DNA of 64,000 nt from JBFWUW01 sp050247075 (GCA_050247075.1 JBFWUW010000031.1:8608-72607); one strand, 5' to 3'. Shown: positions 17,579 through 26,730, numbered from the stretch's first letter. Translations and numbers: made by a program. Notes: generated from the sequence alone by a model not told the origin.

Positions 17579-20500
17579 ATGCATTCGCACCGACTCTTGT
17601 CTCGTCTGGCGGCACTAGCCATCGCCGTTGCCACGTTGTTTGCCGCCAATATCCGTCCCGCCCATGCCAAAGAAAGGGTGGAAGACTTCCTGAACGGCCT
17701 CCGCGCGGCCGGCATGTTCGACGTGGCCGAGGAATACCTTGAGACACTCGGCGCTAACCCCAACACCCCAGACGAGATCAAACAGACCATACCGTTTGAA
17801 CTGGGCCGTACGGTCATTAGCAAGGCGGAAACCATCGCGGATGTCGATAGCCGCCTGAAAGAACTCGCCAAGGCGCGGACCTGGTTCGAGGACTTTTTGG
17901 CCAAATCTCCTCAAAATCCCCAGGCGCCAGAGGCAGAGGCCCAAATCGCCGGTGTTTCGGTCAGCCGCGGCAAGGCCCTGATGGATATGTCGCGCAGCCC
18001 GCGCAATTCCAAGCGGCAAGTCGCCCTGGTGGCCGAGGCCCGGGCGGAATTCCTCAAGGCCCAGCAAATTCACGATGCCACCGAAAAGCGTCTTTCCGAT
18101 GCTTACACCAAGCTCAAGGCAGAGATTGCCGCCGGCGCGGAAGGGGGTCCCGGCAACGCCGATCGCCGCGAGGCGCTCGACAATTGGGTCGTGGCCCGTC
18201 TGCGCGCTGCCACCGTTACTTTTGAACATGCCAAGGCCTACGACAAGGGCAGCAAGGAACACACCGACCTGATCAAGCAGGCCAGTGCTGGCTTCCACGA
18301 CATTTACGAAAAGTACCGGTCGAAAGCGGTGGGGCTGTTGGCCGGCATGTACGACGGCCGCTGTTTCCAAGAGTTGGGCGACTACAAGCGGGCCTTGGGC
18401 ATTTATGAGACGTTGCTGCTGCAGCCCGATGATCCGCCGATTTTCGCCGAGATCAAGGGCAAGACCTTGGCCCTGGCCCTAGAAAGTTGGATCACGGACG
18501 ACCAAAAGCTGTACGACAAGGCCGTGGACGAGGGAGAGAAATGGCTAGCCAAAGCCACGCCAGAGGAAAAGCGCTCGGAGTGGGGCGTTGGTATTCATTA
18601 CTTTACCGCCTTGGGAACTGATAAGCAGATCGAGGCCCTGAAAGCCTCGGGCGCCAATGCCAACGAGATCAAGAAAAAGGTCAACAGCCTGGTCAACAAC
18701 GCCACCTACTTGACGCGGTTCAGCAACGAGTACCGCAAGCCCGCTCAAAGCCTGGTGGGAAAATATAAGAAGACGCAGCAAGAGGGAGAGCCGGAAAACT
18801 TTGTCGATGCGCGCGACGCCCTCAAGGTGGCGCTCGACACCATGTCCACCGCCAAGAATTTTGTCAGCGTGGCCAAGCAAACCCAGAACGCCGAAATGAT
18901 GGCGCAGATTCCCGACAAGGAAAAAGAACAGCGCGATGCCTGGTTGTCGGCCTTTAATTACGCCAAGCTATCGCTCGACCTGCGTGATGAGGAATCGCCC
19001 ATCGACGATGTCAACCTGATTCGCCTGCAATATGCCATCTTGTTATTCGAGGCGAAACGCTTTGCCGAAGCGGCCGTGCTGGGCGACTTTGTCTCGCGGC
19101 ATTATCCCAAAAGCGGGGCCATTGGCCGCAATGCCGGCATGGTGGCGCTGCACTCGTTGATTGGCGAATACAACGCCAACCAGACCGAAGACAAAAAGTT
19201 CGAGGTCGATCATCTGGTCTCCATCGCCGAGCATATCGCCAAGACTTGGCCTAGCGATGCCGAGGCCGACAACGCCTGGATGCTGCTGGCCTCGCTGGCC
19301 ATTCGCGAGAAAGACTACGTCCAAGCCGCCGAATACCTCTCCAACGTGCCCGAGGAATCTCCACGACGCGGCGAGGCCGACCTGCAAGCGGGCCAGTCGC
19401 TGTGGAGTGCCTATGTCGCGGCCAGCCGCCTGCCCGAGGAAGAACGCCCCTCCAAGGCCGAGCTAGACGCACAGGTGCAAAAGGCCCAGCAGGTTTTGGA
19501 ACAAGGCATCGAGCGGATGCGGGCTGGAATCTCCGACCCGCGGCAAGTGGCCTACAACCTGGTGGCCGCCGAAATGACCTTGGCCCAAATCTACGTTGGT
19601 GCCGGCGCGCCCGACAAAGCGGTCGCCCGGTTGGAGACGGCCGACAGCGGCCCCTTGGCCCTGGTGCGTGCCAAGAGCCCCGTCGTGATGGATAAGGGAA
19701 CTTTCCCGGAAGACACCTACAAGGCCGCCTTGCAAGCCTATGTTGGCTCGCAACAGTTGGAAAAGGCCGAGGCCATCATGGCCGAACTTGAGGAAATGGT
19801 CGCCGGCAAGCCGGATGCCGCGGCACAGCTCACCCGCATCTACATTAAGCTGGGCCAGGACCTGGAGGACCACGTCAAGCGGTTACGCGAACTCAAACAG
19901 ACGGACGATCTCGACAAGGTCTTGCAAACCTTCGAGGCCTTTCTGACCCGCATCGCGGCCCGTCCCTCGGGCAATACGTTTAGTTCGTTGAACTGGGTGG
20001 CCGAGACCTTCTTGCGGCTGGGCAGCGGCCTGCACAGTGGGGACGACCCCCTGACGCCACAGGCCAAAACGTACTACGAAAAGGCCGTATCGACCTACGA
20101 AGCCATGAAAGCCCAGGGGCAAAGCGACCCAGCCTTTTTGCCCTCGCCCCAGTACGTGACCGGCTTGGATATTCGCATTGCCCGCTGCAAGCGCAGCTTG
20201 GGCCAGTACAAGGAATCGCTCGATCTGTTGGGCGGCATCCTCAAGGTGAACGACAAGATTCTGGAAGCCCAGCTAGAAGGTGCCCAAACCTATCAGGCTT
20301 GGGCCAAGGCCGAGAACAAAATGTCCTACTACGACAGCGCCATCGCCGGGGGCAGAAAAGACCGCAAGACTCGCGTGCCGCTATTTTGGGGCTGGGCCAG
20401 AATCGCCTCGATGGTGCAAGGCGACCCCAAGTACGAGGCGATTTTCCACGAGGCTCGCTTTAATCTGGCCGACTGCCATTTTCGTCAGGCCATGATGCAG

Positions 20501-20716
20501 TCCTCGCCCGACAAAGAGAAGACGCTGAACATCGCCGCCCGCGACATCATTATCACCTACAAGTTGTTCCCAAAAATGGGCGGACCGGAGCAACTCAGCA
20601 AGTACAACCGGCTGCTCAAGACCATTCAATCGGCCCAGGGCAACCGGCAACCCGATGGCCTTGAAGGCTTGAAAAAGCCCAGCAGCCAGCCGGCCAATGC
20701 CAGCGCGGCTCGGTAG
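17579..20716 (+). CDS. large exported TPR-type protein
   Basis: 1045 residues. A cleavable signal peptide (about 1-30, ending RPAHAKE) is followed by helical repeats throughout: KRALGIYETLLLQPDDPP, SIAEHIAKTWPSDAEADNAWMLLASLAIREKDYVQAAEYL and QYKESLDLLGGILKVNDKI are clear TPR-like pairs. No catalytic motif seen. It is the first of a plus-strand series (second TPR protein, ExbB, two ExbD), so it may be a periplasmic scaffold for the ExbB/ExbD motor; this is inference from position. A 184-base gap precedes it. Confidence 0.75.
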   Translation: MHSHRLLSRLAALAIAVATLFAANIRPAHAKERVEDFLNGLRAAGMFDVAEEYLETLGANPNTPDEIKQTIPFELGRTVISKAETIADVDSRLKELAKARTWFEDFLAKSPQNPQAPEAEAQIAGVSVSRGKALMDMSRSPRNSKRQVALVAEARAEFLKAQQIHDATEKRLSDAYTKLKAEIAAGAEGGPGNADRREALDNWVVARLRAATVTFEHAKAYDKGSKEHTDLIKQASAGFHDIYEKYRSKAVGLLAGMYDGRCFQELGDYKRALGIYETLLLQPDDPPIFAEIKGKTLALALESWITDDQKLYDKAVDEGEKWLAKATPEEKRSEWGVGIHYFTALGTDKQIEALKASGANANEIKKKVNSLVNNATYLTRFSNEYRKPAQSLVGKYKKTQQEGEPENFVDARDALKVALDTMSTAKNFVSVAKQTQNAEMMAQIPDKEKEQRDAWLSAFNYAKLSLDLRDEESPIDDVNLIRLQYAILLFEAKRFAEAAVLGDFVSRHYPKSGAIGRNAGMVALHSLIGEYNANQTEDKKFEVDHLVSIAEHIAKTWPSDAEADNAWMLLASLAIREKDYVQAAEYLSNVPEESPRRGEADLQAGQSLWSAYVAASRLPEEERPSKAELDAQVQKAQQVLEQGIERMRAGISDPRQVAYNLVAAEMTLAQIYVGAGAPDKAVARLETADSGPLALVRAKSPVVMDKGTFPEDTYKAALQAYVGSQQLEKAEAIMAELEEMVAGKPDAAAQLTRIYIKLGQDLEDHVKRLRELKQTDDLDKVLQTFEAFLTRIAARPSGNTFSSLNWVAETFLRLGSGLHSGDDPLTPQAKTYYEKAVSTYEAMKAQGQSDPAFLPSPQYVTGLDIRIARCKRSLGQYKESLDLLGGILKVNDKILEAQLEGAQTYQAWAKAENKMSYYDSAIAGGRKDRKTRVPLFWGWARIASMVQGDPKYEAIFHEARFNLADCHFRQAMMQSSPDKEKTLNIAARDIIITYKLFPKMGGPEQLSKYNRLLKTIQSAQGNRQPDGLEGLKKPSSQPANASAAR

Positions 20717-20791
20717 TCTGTCCCTAATTCAGAACTTTTTCGGCAATAATCCTTCCGCGGCTTTGCGATAGGTATGTCAGAGGAACCCACG

Positions 20792-21835
20792 ATGCGAATT
20801 CAAACCACGGCTTTGGCACTGCTCATCATCTGCGGCACGGCGGCTTCGTTGCCCGCCGCCGATATCGCCCGCGTCCGCGGCGGCACCTCGGCCATCAATG
20901 GCGAACTGACGGAGATGTCTCCGACGGAAATCGTCATCAAGGGCCGCAACGACAAAGAAGAAAAGATCGCCGTCAACGAGTTGGAGTCGCTCAAGTTCGA
21001 TGGCGAGCCCTCGCAACTCAACGGGGTACGGACGGCGCTCAATACGGGCCGCAATGACGACGCCGTCAAGGCGTTGGACCGTATCGACGCCAAGTCAGTG
21101 GAACGCGACGAGATCAAGGCCGAGATTGAATACTACCGCGCCCTTGCCACGGCCCGGCTGGCACTGGCTGGCACCGGCAGCGTGACAGACGCCGGCAAGC
21201 TCATGCTGGCGTTTATCAAAGATCACGCCAAGAGCTTCCACTATTTTGAAGCCAACGAGACGATCGGCGATCTGCTGGTTGCCTCGGGCAAGTACAGCGA
21301 TGCCGAGAAATACTACGACACGGTCGAACAGAATGCCCCCTGGCCCGACTACAAGATCCGGGCGGGCGTGGCCAAGGGCCGCACCTTGCTCAAGCAAGCC
21401 AAGGGGGATGAGGCCATGGCCGTGTTTGCCGGCCTGCAAAAACAGGCCGACGGGCAGACCGGCGACCTGGTCGCCCGCCAAAAGCTGATGGCCTCCGAAG
21501 GCCTGGCCGAAGCGCAAATCCTTTCAGGCAAGACCGAGGAAGGCATCAAACTGCTCGACTCGCTCATCGCCGAGGCCGATCCGGAACATGCCGAAGTACA
21601 CGCTTTGGCTTACAACGCCCTGGGAAATGCCCATCGCAAGGCGGGCCGCAAGAAAGAGGCTCGCATGGCCTTCTTGCACACGCACCTGCTCTACTCCAAC
21701 TTTTCAGACCTGCACGCCGAGTCCCTCGCCAACCTGGCGGAATTGTTCAAGGAACTGGGCGATGCCGAGCGATCGGGAGATATGCAAGATACGTTGACGC
21801 AGCGGTACGGAAACAGCAAATGGGCCAAGAAATAG
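20792..21835 (+). CDS. exported TPR protein
   Basis: 347 residues with a signal peptide (MRIQTTALALLIICGTAASLPAA). A short beta-rich segment (ARVRGGTSAINGELTEMSPTEIVIKGRN) looks like a small barrel or Sm-like strand pair; TPR repeats follow from about residue 75 (YFEANETIGDLLVASGKYSDAEKYYDTVEQNAP, HALAYNALGNAHRKAGRKKEARMAFLHTHLL). Start chosen at 20792 because AGAGGAA lies upstream; an in-frame ATG at 20774 is the alternative. It lies 75 bases after the giant TPR gene and before the ExbB gene. Confidence 0.75.
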   Translation: MRIQTTALALLIICGTAASLPAADIARVRGGTSAINGELTEMSPTEIVIKGRNDKEEKIAVNELESLKFDGEPSQLNGVRTALNTGRNDDAVKALDRIDAKSVERDEIKAEIEYYRALATARLALAGTGSVTDAGKLMLAFIKDHAKSFHYFEANETIGDLLVASGKYSDAEKYYDTVEQNAPWPDYKIRAGVAKGRTLLKQAKGDEAMAVFAGLQKQADGQTGDLVARQKLMASEGLAEAQILSGKTEEGIKLLDSLIAEADPEHAEVHALAYNALGNAHRKAGRKKEARMAFLHTHLLYSNFSDLHAESLANLAELFKELGDAERSGDMQDTLTQRYGNSKWAKK

Positions 21836-22075
21836 ACCGGTCGCGGAAGTTGTGGGAATGGCATAGTGCCGTCACCATCTTCCAGAACAGGGCCGTTCTT
21901 GACCTTGGTTTTACCCGCTCTTTTTTCCACAGACTACTTGCCGGGCAGCTTTACGCCCCGGTAATCGCCAATTAGATTAGATTGCTTGCCCGGCCATTCA
22001 GGCAAGAACTGTCTTGGCTGCCGGTTTTTCAATCTACGATCCGTCGAGTTTCAAATCATTCATAGAGAGGTTTCC

Positions 22076-22930
22076 ATGCGGCGGCAATCTTGGGTTTCGT
22101 GGCTGGTGGGCGGGGTGGGTTCGCTGGGCTTGTTGCTATTGTCGGCGGGCGTTTTCTCGACCTTGGCCGTCACGCCTACCCAGGTGGCCCAAGCCCAGGA
22201 CGAAGACGAAGATGCTGGCGACGCCGGCGTTCCCGACGCGCCCGCCGTGCCCCCTCCCGCCGTGCCGGGTGTCGCTCCCGAGACAACAGCGCCCAAGCAG
22301 AGCAAACTGGCCTGGTTTATCGAGGCCATGGGCTGGGTTTTCTCCATCACCTTTTTGGCTTTGTCGTTCATTTTCGTGGCAATTGTCGTCATGAATCTGC
22401 TGGGTGCCCGTCGCGATAACATCGTGCCTTTGGCCTTGGTGGAAGGGTTTGAGGCTTGTCTGAACGAGAAGAAGTTCCAAGAAGCCTACGAGTTGGCGAA
22501 GGCCGACGAATCGTTCTTGGGGCACGTCTTGGCCGCAGGCCTGTCCAAGCTTTCGGCTGGCTACCCGCAGGCCATTGAGGCGATGCAAGAGGTGGGCGAG
22601 GAAGAGAACATGAAGCTGGAGCACCGCCTCAGCTATATCTCGCTGATCGGGGCGATCAGCCCCATGGTTGGCCTGCTCGGTACGGTCGTGGGGATGGTTT
22701 CCGCGTTCATCGTTATTTCGCAGTCCGCCACCGCCCCCAAGCCGGCCGAACTGGCAACAGGTATTTCGCAAGCCTTGGTGACGACTTTGGTCGGGCTGGT
22801 GCTGGCCATTCCCGCTATCTGCATCTACACCATTCTGCGCAACCGTTTTGCCCGGCTGGTGCTGGAAGTGGGCATCCTTAGCGAAGGGTTGATGAGCCGC
22901 TTCCAAAACGTCGGCGGTAAAAAGGCATAG
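22076..22930 (+). CDS. MotA/TolQ/ExbB-family proton channel protein
   Basis: 284 residues. An N-terminal hydrophobic segment resembling a signal peptide, then an acidic/Pro-rich linker (DEDEDAGDAGVPDAPAVPPPAVP), then three membrane helices: WFIEAMGWVFSITFLALSFIFVAIVV, LIGAISPMVGLLGTVVGMVSAF and ALVTTLVGLVLAIPAICIYTIL. The conserved P-x-x-GLLGTV-x-GM motif of ExbB/TolQ is intact. With ExbD it should form an inner-membrane complex that turns proton flow into force across the periplasm. GAGAGG precedes the ATG at 22076. Confidence 0.9.
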   Translation: MRRQSWVSWLVGGVGSLGLLLLSAGVFSTLAVTPTQVAQAQDEDEDAGDAGVPDAPAVPPPAVPGVAPETTAPKQSKLAWFIEAMGWVFSITFLALSFIFVAIVVMNLLGARRDNIVPLALVEGFEACLNEKKFQEAYELAKADESFLGHVLAAGLSKLSAGYPQAIEAMQEVGEEENMKLEHRLSYISLIGAISPMVGLLGTVVGMVSAFIVISQSATAPKPAELATGISQALVTTLVGLVLAIPAICIYTILRNRFARLVLEVGILSEGLMSRFQNVGGKKA

Positions 22931-22937
22931 TAACATT

Positions 22938-23089
22938 GTAGGGTGGGACAAGCGGCCATCGATCGCCCATACCGGGACGCGTGGCCCGCGATGTCCTACC
23001 ATGATCCGTGATAGACAATGGCGATGGTGGGACATCGCTGCGAGGCCATGTGTCCGTGGCCGCAGGAATGCCGCTTGTCCCAACCTACG
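22938..23089. repeat. nested inverted-repeat element (family A), copy 2
   Basis: Outer ends GTGGGACAAGCGGC (22943-22956) and GCCGCTTGTCCCAACC (23070-23085), inner partner GATGTCCTACCA and TGGTGGGACATCGC. It fills most of the 231-base gap between the exbB-type and first exbD-type genes, i.e. inside a likely transcription unit, where it could fold in the mRNA. Confidence 0.78.
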
Positions 23090-23161
23090 CGTTTCACCAG
23101 ATAATCGACATCCCCCCAAACGCCAAAAAGAAGTTCCTTCGATTCCGCCCTGGATTAGTCC

Positions 23162-23638
23162 ATGAAGTATAAAAAGTACGGTTCGGGCGGCGCGGTGGAA
23201 ATCGACATGACGCCCATGATCGACATGACGTTCCAGTTGATCGCCTTTTTCATGTTCACGCTGAGCTTTGCCGACGCGGAGCAGAACGAGCTTATCAAGC
23301 TGCCGGGGTCAGAACTGGCCAAGCCGCCCGATGCCCCCCTGGAAAAGCCCCTGGCATTGCAGGTGGCCGTGCAGCGCGACAGCGCCAACCAGCAGTTGGT
23401 TCCCGGGGTGCCCCCTTACGTCATTTACAATGGCGACAACGTACTCATCTCCAACATGAAGCCCCACCTGGAGCGCGAGAAGGAAGTTCTCGTTCGCACG
23501 GGCGGCAAGGTGGCCAATTCCACCGTGATTATCCGCGCCGACCGCGACGTTCCCACGGGGCAAGTCCAAAACTTGATCCGTGCCTGCCAAGAGACCGGCT
23601 TCGAAAAATTCGTCCTGCGGGCCAAGGAAGAGCAGTAA
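23162..23638 (+). CDS. ExbD/TolR-family protein 1
   Basis: 158 residues: short cytoplasmic start, a single membrane helix containing the functional Asp (EIDMTPMIDMTFQLIAFFMFTLSF) and a periplasmic domain ending in the typical VIIRADRDVPTGQVQNLIRACQETGFEKFVL segment. It is the plug/stator partner of ExbB in a proton-driven complex. Six bases separate it from the second ExbD gene. Confidence 0.92.
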   Translation: MKYKKYGSGGAVEIDMTPMIDMTFQLIAFFMFTLSFADAEQNELIKLPGSELAKPPDAPLEKPLALQVAVQRDSANQQLVPGVPPYVIYNGDNVLISNMKPHLEREKEVLVRTGGKVANSTVIIRADRDVPTGQVQNLIRACQETGFEKFVLRAKEEQ

Positions 23639-23644
23639 ATAGCC

Positions 23645-24130
23645 ATGAAAGTACGCAATAAAGGGGGCCTCGCCGATAAGATTCCGGTCGACATGACCCC
23701 CATGATCGACATCGTGTTTCAGCTCATGGCGTTCTTCATCATGACCCTGAAGGTCGTGCTGCACGAAGGCGATTTCAACATCAAGATGCCCTTGGCCGCG
23801 CCGGGCGGGCCGCCGCCGATTGGCTTGCCGCCGATCCAGGTGCGGCTGGTGGCCGGCGGAGATGGCCGGCTGAGCAGCGTGCAAATGGGCAACCGCAATT
23901 TGGGCACCGATTTCGACGCGCTGCGGGCAGCCGTGCTCGATATCGTCGGCCAGGGCGAAACCTCGCTCAAGGACGAGGCCGAGGTCGAGATCGACGCGGA
24001 CTTTAACCTGCGCTACGAGTACATCATCCGCGCCATCACCAGCGTCACCGGCTACCGCGGCAGCGATGGCCACGTCGTACCGCTGGTGGAAAAGATAAAA
24101 TTCGCTACTCCGCGCCCTCCCGGCGGATAG
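23645..24130 (+). CDS. ExbD/TolR-family protein 2
   Basis: 161 residues. The membrane helix carries the conserved Asp (PVDMTPMIDIVFQLMAFFIM), followed by a Pro/Gly-rich periplasmic linker (AAPGGPPPIGLPPIQVRL) and an ExbD periplasmic domain. Two non-identical ExbD genes in tandem are common in planctomycetes and may allow heteromeric complexes. The 3' end overlaps the convergent membrane-protein gene by 26 bases. No TonB or TolA gene follows. Confidence 0.9.
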   Translation: MKVRNKGGLADKIPVDMTPMIDIVFQLMAFFIMTLKVVLHEGDFNIKMPLAAPGGPPPIGLPPIQVRLVAGGDGRLSSVQMGNRNLGTDFDALRAAVLDIVGQGETSLKDEAEVEIDADFNLRYEYIIRAITSVTGYRGSDGHVVPLVEKIKFATPRPPGG

Positions 24131-24701
24131 CGTCGGCCGGCCCAGACATCTTGGGCGGTCGCGCGGGCTGGCCTCCGCGGCGCAGCATCCACACGCCCAG
24201 CCACAGCAGCGCATCGGCCATCCGCAGCGCGAACAACAGTCCGATGGGCCCCACGAACGCCAAACCCAGGCCCAGGACCAACCACCGGGCACCAAGGCCG
24301 GGGGGATTGGCATGCCGGGAAAACGACGTCCAATCGCCCTCCGCGAACCAACGCAGCATTCCCAACAGCGCCGCCAGGACCAGCATCAGCAGCAACAGCG
24401 AACCCAGGCTGAATTGCCGCATCCGTTCGTCTTTGCTCCGCGCCCAGCGGACGAGCATGCTCAGCACGGTCGTCACCACCAGGGCCATCGTCCCCAGCAA
24501 GACCGCCAGGCTGGCCAGGTAGCCGCGGCCCGTGATCTGGCTCAACGGCCAGGCGCAGACCGACACGAACCCCAGCCCCAGCAAGAACCACGCGGCCCGA
24601 CCCAGTGGTGTGGGCAGCTTCGTCGGCGATACCTTTGGCGGCGGCAGCCGCCCGCCCGTCAGGCCGCGTTCAAAGGCATCTTGCAGGCGATGGTCGCTCA
24701 T
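24105..24701 (-). CDS. four-TM membrane protein of unknown function
   Basis: 198 residues from the ATG at 24701. Cytoplasmic start (SDHRLQDAFERGLTGGRLPPP), then four hydrophobic helices (AAWFLLGLGFVSVCAWPL, LASLAVLLGTMALVVTTVLSML, LGSLLLLMLVLAALLGML, WLVLGLGLAFVGPIGLLFALRMADALLWLGVWML) and a charged tail. The frame is open 29 codons further upstream, but that part is only the dispersed repeat. I do not recognise the family. Convergent with the second ExbD gene. Confidence 0.65.
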   Translation of the reverse strand: MSDHRLQDAFERGLTGGRLPPPKVSPTKLPTPLGRAAWFLLGLGFVSVCAWPLSQITGRGYLASLAVLLGTMALVVTTVLSMLVRWARSKDERMRQFSLGSLLLLMLVLAALLGMLRWFAEGDWTSFSRHANPPGLGARWLVLGLGLAFVGPIGLLFALRMADALLWLGVWMLRRGGQPARPPKMSGPADAIRREGAE

Positions 24702-24721
24702 GTTGTTGATCGGCGCTGGAA

Positions 24722-24819
24722 ATCTCCCTCTCCCTTTGGGAGAGGGCCGGGGTGAGGGCTTAACTGGCCGGAAAACGCCTCTCCGCATCTCCCTCTCCCG
24801 GAGTACCGGGAGTGGGAGG
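24722..24819. repeat. dispersed CTCCCTCTCCC/GGTGAGGG repeat, copy 2
   Basis: Two hairpin-like halves, CTCCCTCTCCCTTTGGGAGAG with GGGGTGAGGG, and CTCCCTCTCCCGGAGTACCGGGAG. It is a rearranged relative of 1501-1595 and 32682-32778. The 450-base gap 24702-25151 holds this repeat, two GGCGTTGGAAACGCC palindromes, a promoter and a structured leader. Confidence 0.7.
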
Positions 24820-24820
24820 G

Positions 24821-24870
24821 TCGGCGTTGGAAACGCCTCCTACATTCTCGGCGTTGGAAACGCCTCGTAC
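24821..24870. repeat. pair of GGCG-N-CGCC palindromic repeats (family D)
   Basis: Two copies of TCGGCGTTGGAAACGCCTC separated by TACATTC. Family D (TGTAGG-x-GGCG-xx-TCC-xx-CGCCGA and its complement) also occurs at 26772, 29799, 45712, 45739 and 56233. Confidence 0.7.
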
Positions 24871-24974
24871 AAACGGCTGAATACGCCAGCCACCGCGTTT
24901 TACCCGATCGGCACAGGTGGTTGGCTACCCATCGGCATTAGTTGATTTCTCCCGCGCCAGGGGGCAAGATTGCG

Positions 24975-25002
24975 TTGACGTTTGCTTGTGGCGCGTCATA
25001 CT
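24975..25002 (+). promoter_or_regulatory. sigma70-type promoter for the 108-aa gene and cysteine desulfurase
   Basis: TTGACG at 24975-24980, a 16-base spacer, and CATACT at 24997-25002. It would produce a leader of about 140 bases before the ATG at 25152. Pattern match only. Confidence 0.45.
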
Positions 25003-25023
25003 AGCGTAACATTAGTTGGGTTT

Positions 25024-25092
25024 CTGGGCGAAAACCCGCCTCGGCGGTTTTTTCCCAGTGACGGGACGAAAGCCCCCTTGGCCCCTGCCCGT
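25024..25092 (+). promoter_or_regulatory. structured 5' leader, two hairpins
   Basis: First hairpin: outer stem CTGGG/CCCAG (25024 and 25053 region) enclosing AAAACCCGCC / GGCGGTTTTTT, which looks like an intrinsic terminator stem with U-run. Second: GACGGG at 25061-25066 with CCCGTC at 25087-25092. They lie between the promoter and the ribosome-binding site of the 108-aa gene, so attenuation is possible. It matches no riboswitch class I know. Confidence 0.4.
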
Positions 25093-25151
25093 CTCCCCTT
25101 CGCGTTGCTCCGGGCCTGTAATTTCCGTCTTTATTTTGGAGGAGCGAACCG

Positions 25152-25478
25152 ATGCCGTTATTCGAGATCGAGACCGAATCACACATCATCATCACCTGGG
25201 CCGAGGACTTGGACCACGCTTCGGACGTGGTCAACCAGGCCTACCCGCGCGAAAAGGTCCTGCGGATGACCAAGCGCCCGCGGGACACCTGGGTGATCTC
25301 CAAGTCCGCCTTGGGCATTCCCAACAGCAAGGTCGATATCTGTTCCACCGCCCGCGATTGCCTGGCCAAGGCCGCCGGCGACAAAGTCCACGCCATCCGC
25401 CTGTACATGCACGAGACCGGCACCGACCTGGAACGCGCCCGCAAGGTGATCGAGTCGAACATGGTCATGGGCTGGTAG
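25152..25478 (+). CDS. 108-residue conserved-looking protein, function unknown
   Basis: Soluble, mixed alpha/beta protein with no recognised family. Features: acidic first strand (FEIETESHIIITWAEDLDHASDVV), a basic stretch (YPREKVLRMTKRPRDTWVISKSALG) and a helical end. Two cysteines (DICSTARDC). It has an excellent ribosome-binding site (GGAGGAG) and precedes the cysteine desulfurase by 16 bases, so the pair is probably one transcription unit and the small protein may be linked to sulfur transfer; that is inference. Confidence 0.7.
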   Translation: MPLFEIETESHIIITWAEDLDHASDVVNQAYPREKVLRMTKRPRDTWVISKSALGIPNSKVDICSTARDCLAKAAGDKVHAIRLYMHETGTDLERARKVIESNMVMGW

Positions 25479-25494
25479 CCGCCCAGGCAGAGCC

Positions 25495-26718
25495 ATGTCG
25501 CGGCTTCCGATCTACATGGACAATCACGCCACGACGCGGGTAGACCCCCGGGTCGTGGCGGCGATGCTGCCTTTTTTTGACAGCGTCTACGGCAACGCGG
25601 GCAGCGTGGGGCATATCTTTGGCGAACAGGCCCGCCAGGCCGTGGACGCTGCCCGGGCCGTGGTGGCTTCGTCCCTGGGGGCCTCCCCGCGGGAAATTAT
25701 CTTCACCAGCGGCGCCACCGAGAGCAACAACCTGGCGATCCGCGGAGTGGTCGAGCGCGCCCGCCGCCGCGGCAACCATCTGCTCAGTGTCTCCACCGAA
25801 CACAAGTCGGTTCTCGATCCGTTGGACCGGCTGTCGCGCCGCGGGTTTGAGGTCACACTGCTGGACGTATCGCAATTGCAGGCCAGCGATGCCGATCCGG
25901 CCAGCGGCGGCGGCTGGCTCGACCCACAAAAGGTAGAAGCAGCCATTCGGGATGAAACGGCGCTGGTCAGCGTGATGCTGGCCAACAACGAAATTGGCAC
26001 GCTGCAGCCGTTGGCCGAGATTGGCCGCATCTGCCGCCAGCGCGGCGTTCCGCTGCATTGCGACGCCACCCAGGCCGTCGGCAAGATTCCAGTCGATGTC
26101 CAGGACTTGCAGGTCGATCTGCTCAGCTTCACGGCGCACAAGATATACGGACCCAAGGGGATTGGCGGACTGTACGCGCGGCGGCAGGGAGGAGGCGTGC
26201 GGCTGCAATCGCAGATCGACGGCGGCGGGCAAGAAGGAGGCCTGCGCAGCGGCACGCTCAACGTGCCAGGCATCGTGGGTTTGGCGGCCGCCTTGGAGCT
26301 ATGCCTGGCAGAAATGCCGGCCGAGGCCGCCCGGCTGTCCGCGCTGCGCAACCGGCTGCATGCCGGGCTGACAGCGGAACTGGCCGACGTAACGCTCAAC
26401 GGTCCCCCCCTCGATGCGTCCGCCGGAGACACAGCCCGCCGGTTGCCGGGCAATCTCAATCTCAGCTTCGCCTATGTCGATGGCGAAGCCTTGATGATGA
26501 GTATCAAGGACCTGGCGGTCAGTTCCGGCAGCGCCTGCACCTCGGCCAATCCAGAGCCCAGCCATGTGTTGCGGGCCTTGGGCATTGGCGACGACCTGAC
26601 CAGGGCCAGCCTGCGGTTTGGACTGGGCCGCTTCAACACCGCCGAGGACGTGGAGTTTGCCATCTCCGCCGTGTCGGAAGCGGTGCGCCGCCTGCGCAAG
26701 TTGAGCAGTATGGCGTAA
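25495..26718 (+). CDS. cysteine desulfurase, NifS/IscS type
   Basis: 407-residue PLP enzyme that releases sulfur from cysteine for Fe-S clusters or tRNA thiolation. Signatures: YMDNHATTRVDPRV, FTSGATESNNLAI, STEHKSVLDP, CDATQAVGK, the Schiff-base Lys216 in FTAHKIYGPKG, and the catalytic Cys348 in SSGSACTSANPEPSHVL. The long mobile loop around Cys348 places it in the group I (IscS/NifS) class. No iscU, iscA or mnmA gene is adjacent. Confidence 0.93.
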   Translation: MSRLPIYMDNHATTRVDPRVVAAMLPFFDSVYGNAGSVGHIFGEQARQAVDAARAVVASSLGASPREIIFTSGATESNNLAIRGVVERARRRGNHLLSVSTEHKSVLDPLDRLSRRGFEVTLLDVSQLQASDADPASGGGWLDPQKVEAAIRDETALVSVMLANNEIGTLQPLAEIGRICRQRGVPLHCDATQAVGKIPVDVQDLQVDLLSFTAHKIYGPKGIGGLYARRQGGGVRLQSQIDGGGQEGGLRSGTLNVPGIVGLAAALELCLAEMPAEAARLSALRNRLHAGLTAELADVTLNGPPLDASAGDTARRLPGNLNLSFAYVDGEALMMSIKDLAVSSGSACTSANPEPSHVLRALGIGDDLTRASLRFGLGRFNTAEDVEFAISAVSEAVRRLRKLSSMA

Positions 26719-26730
26719 GTGGTGCGCGGC

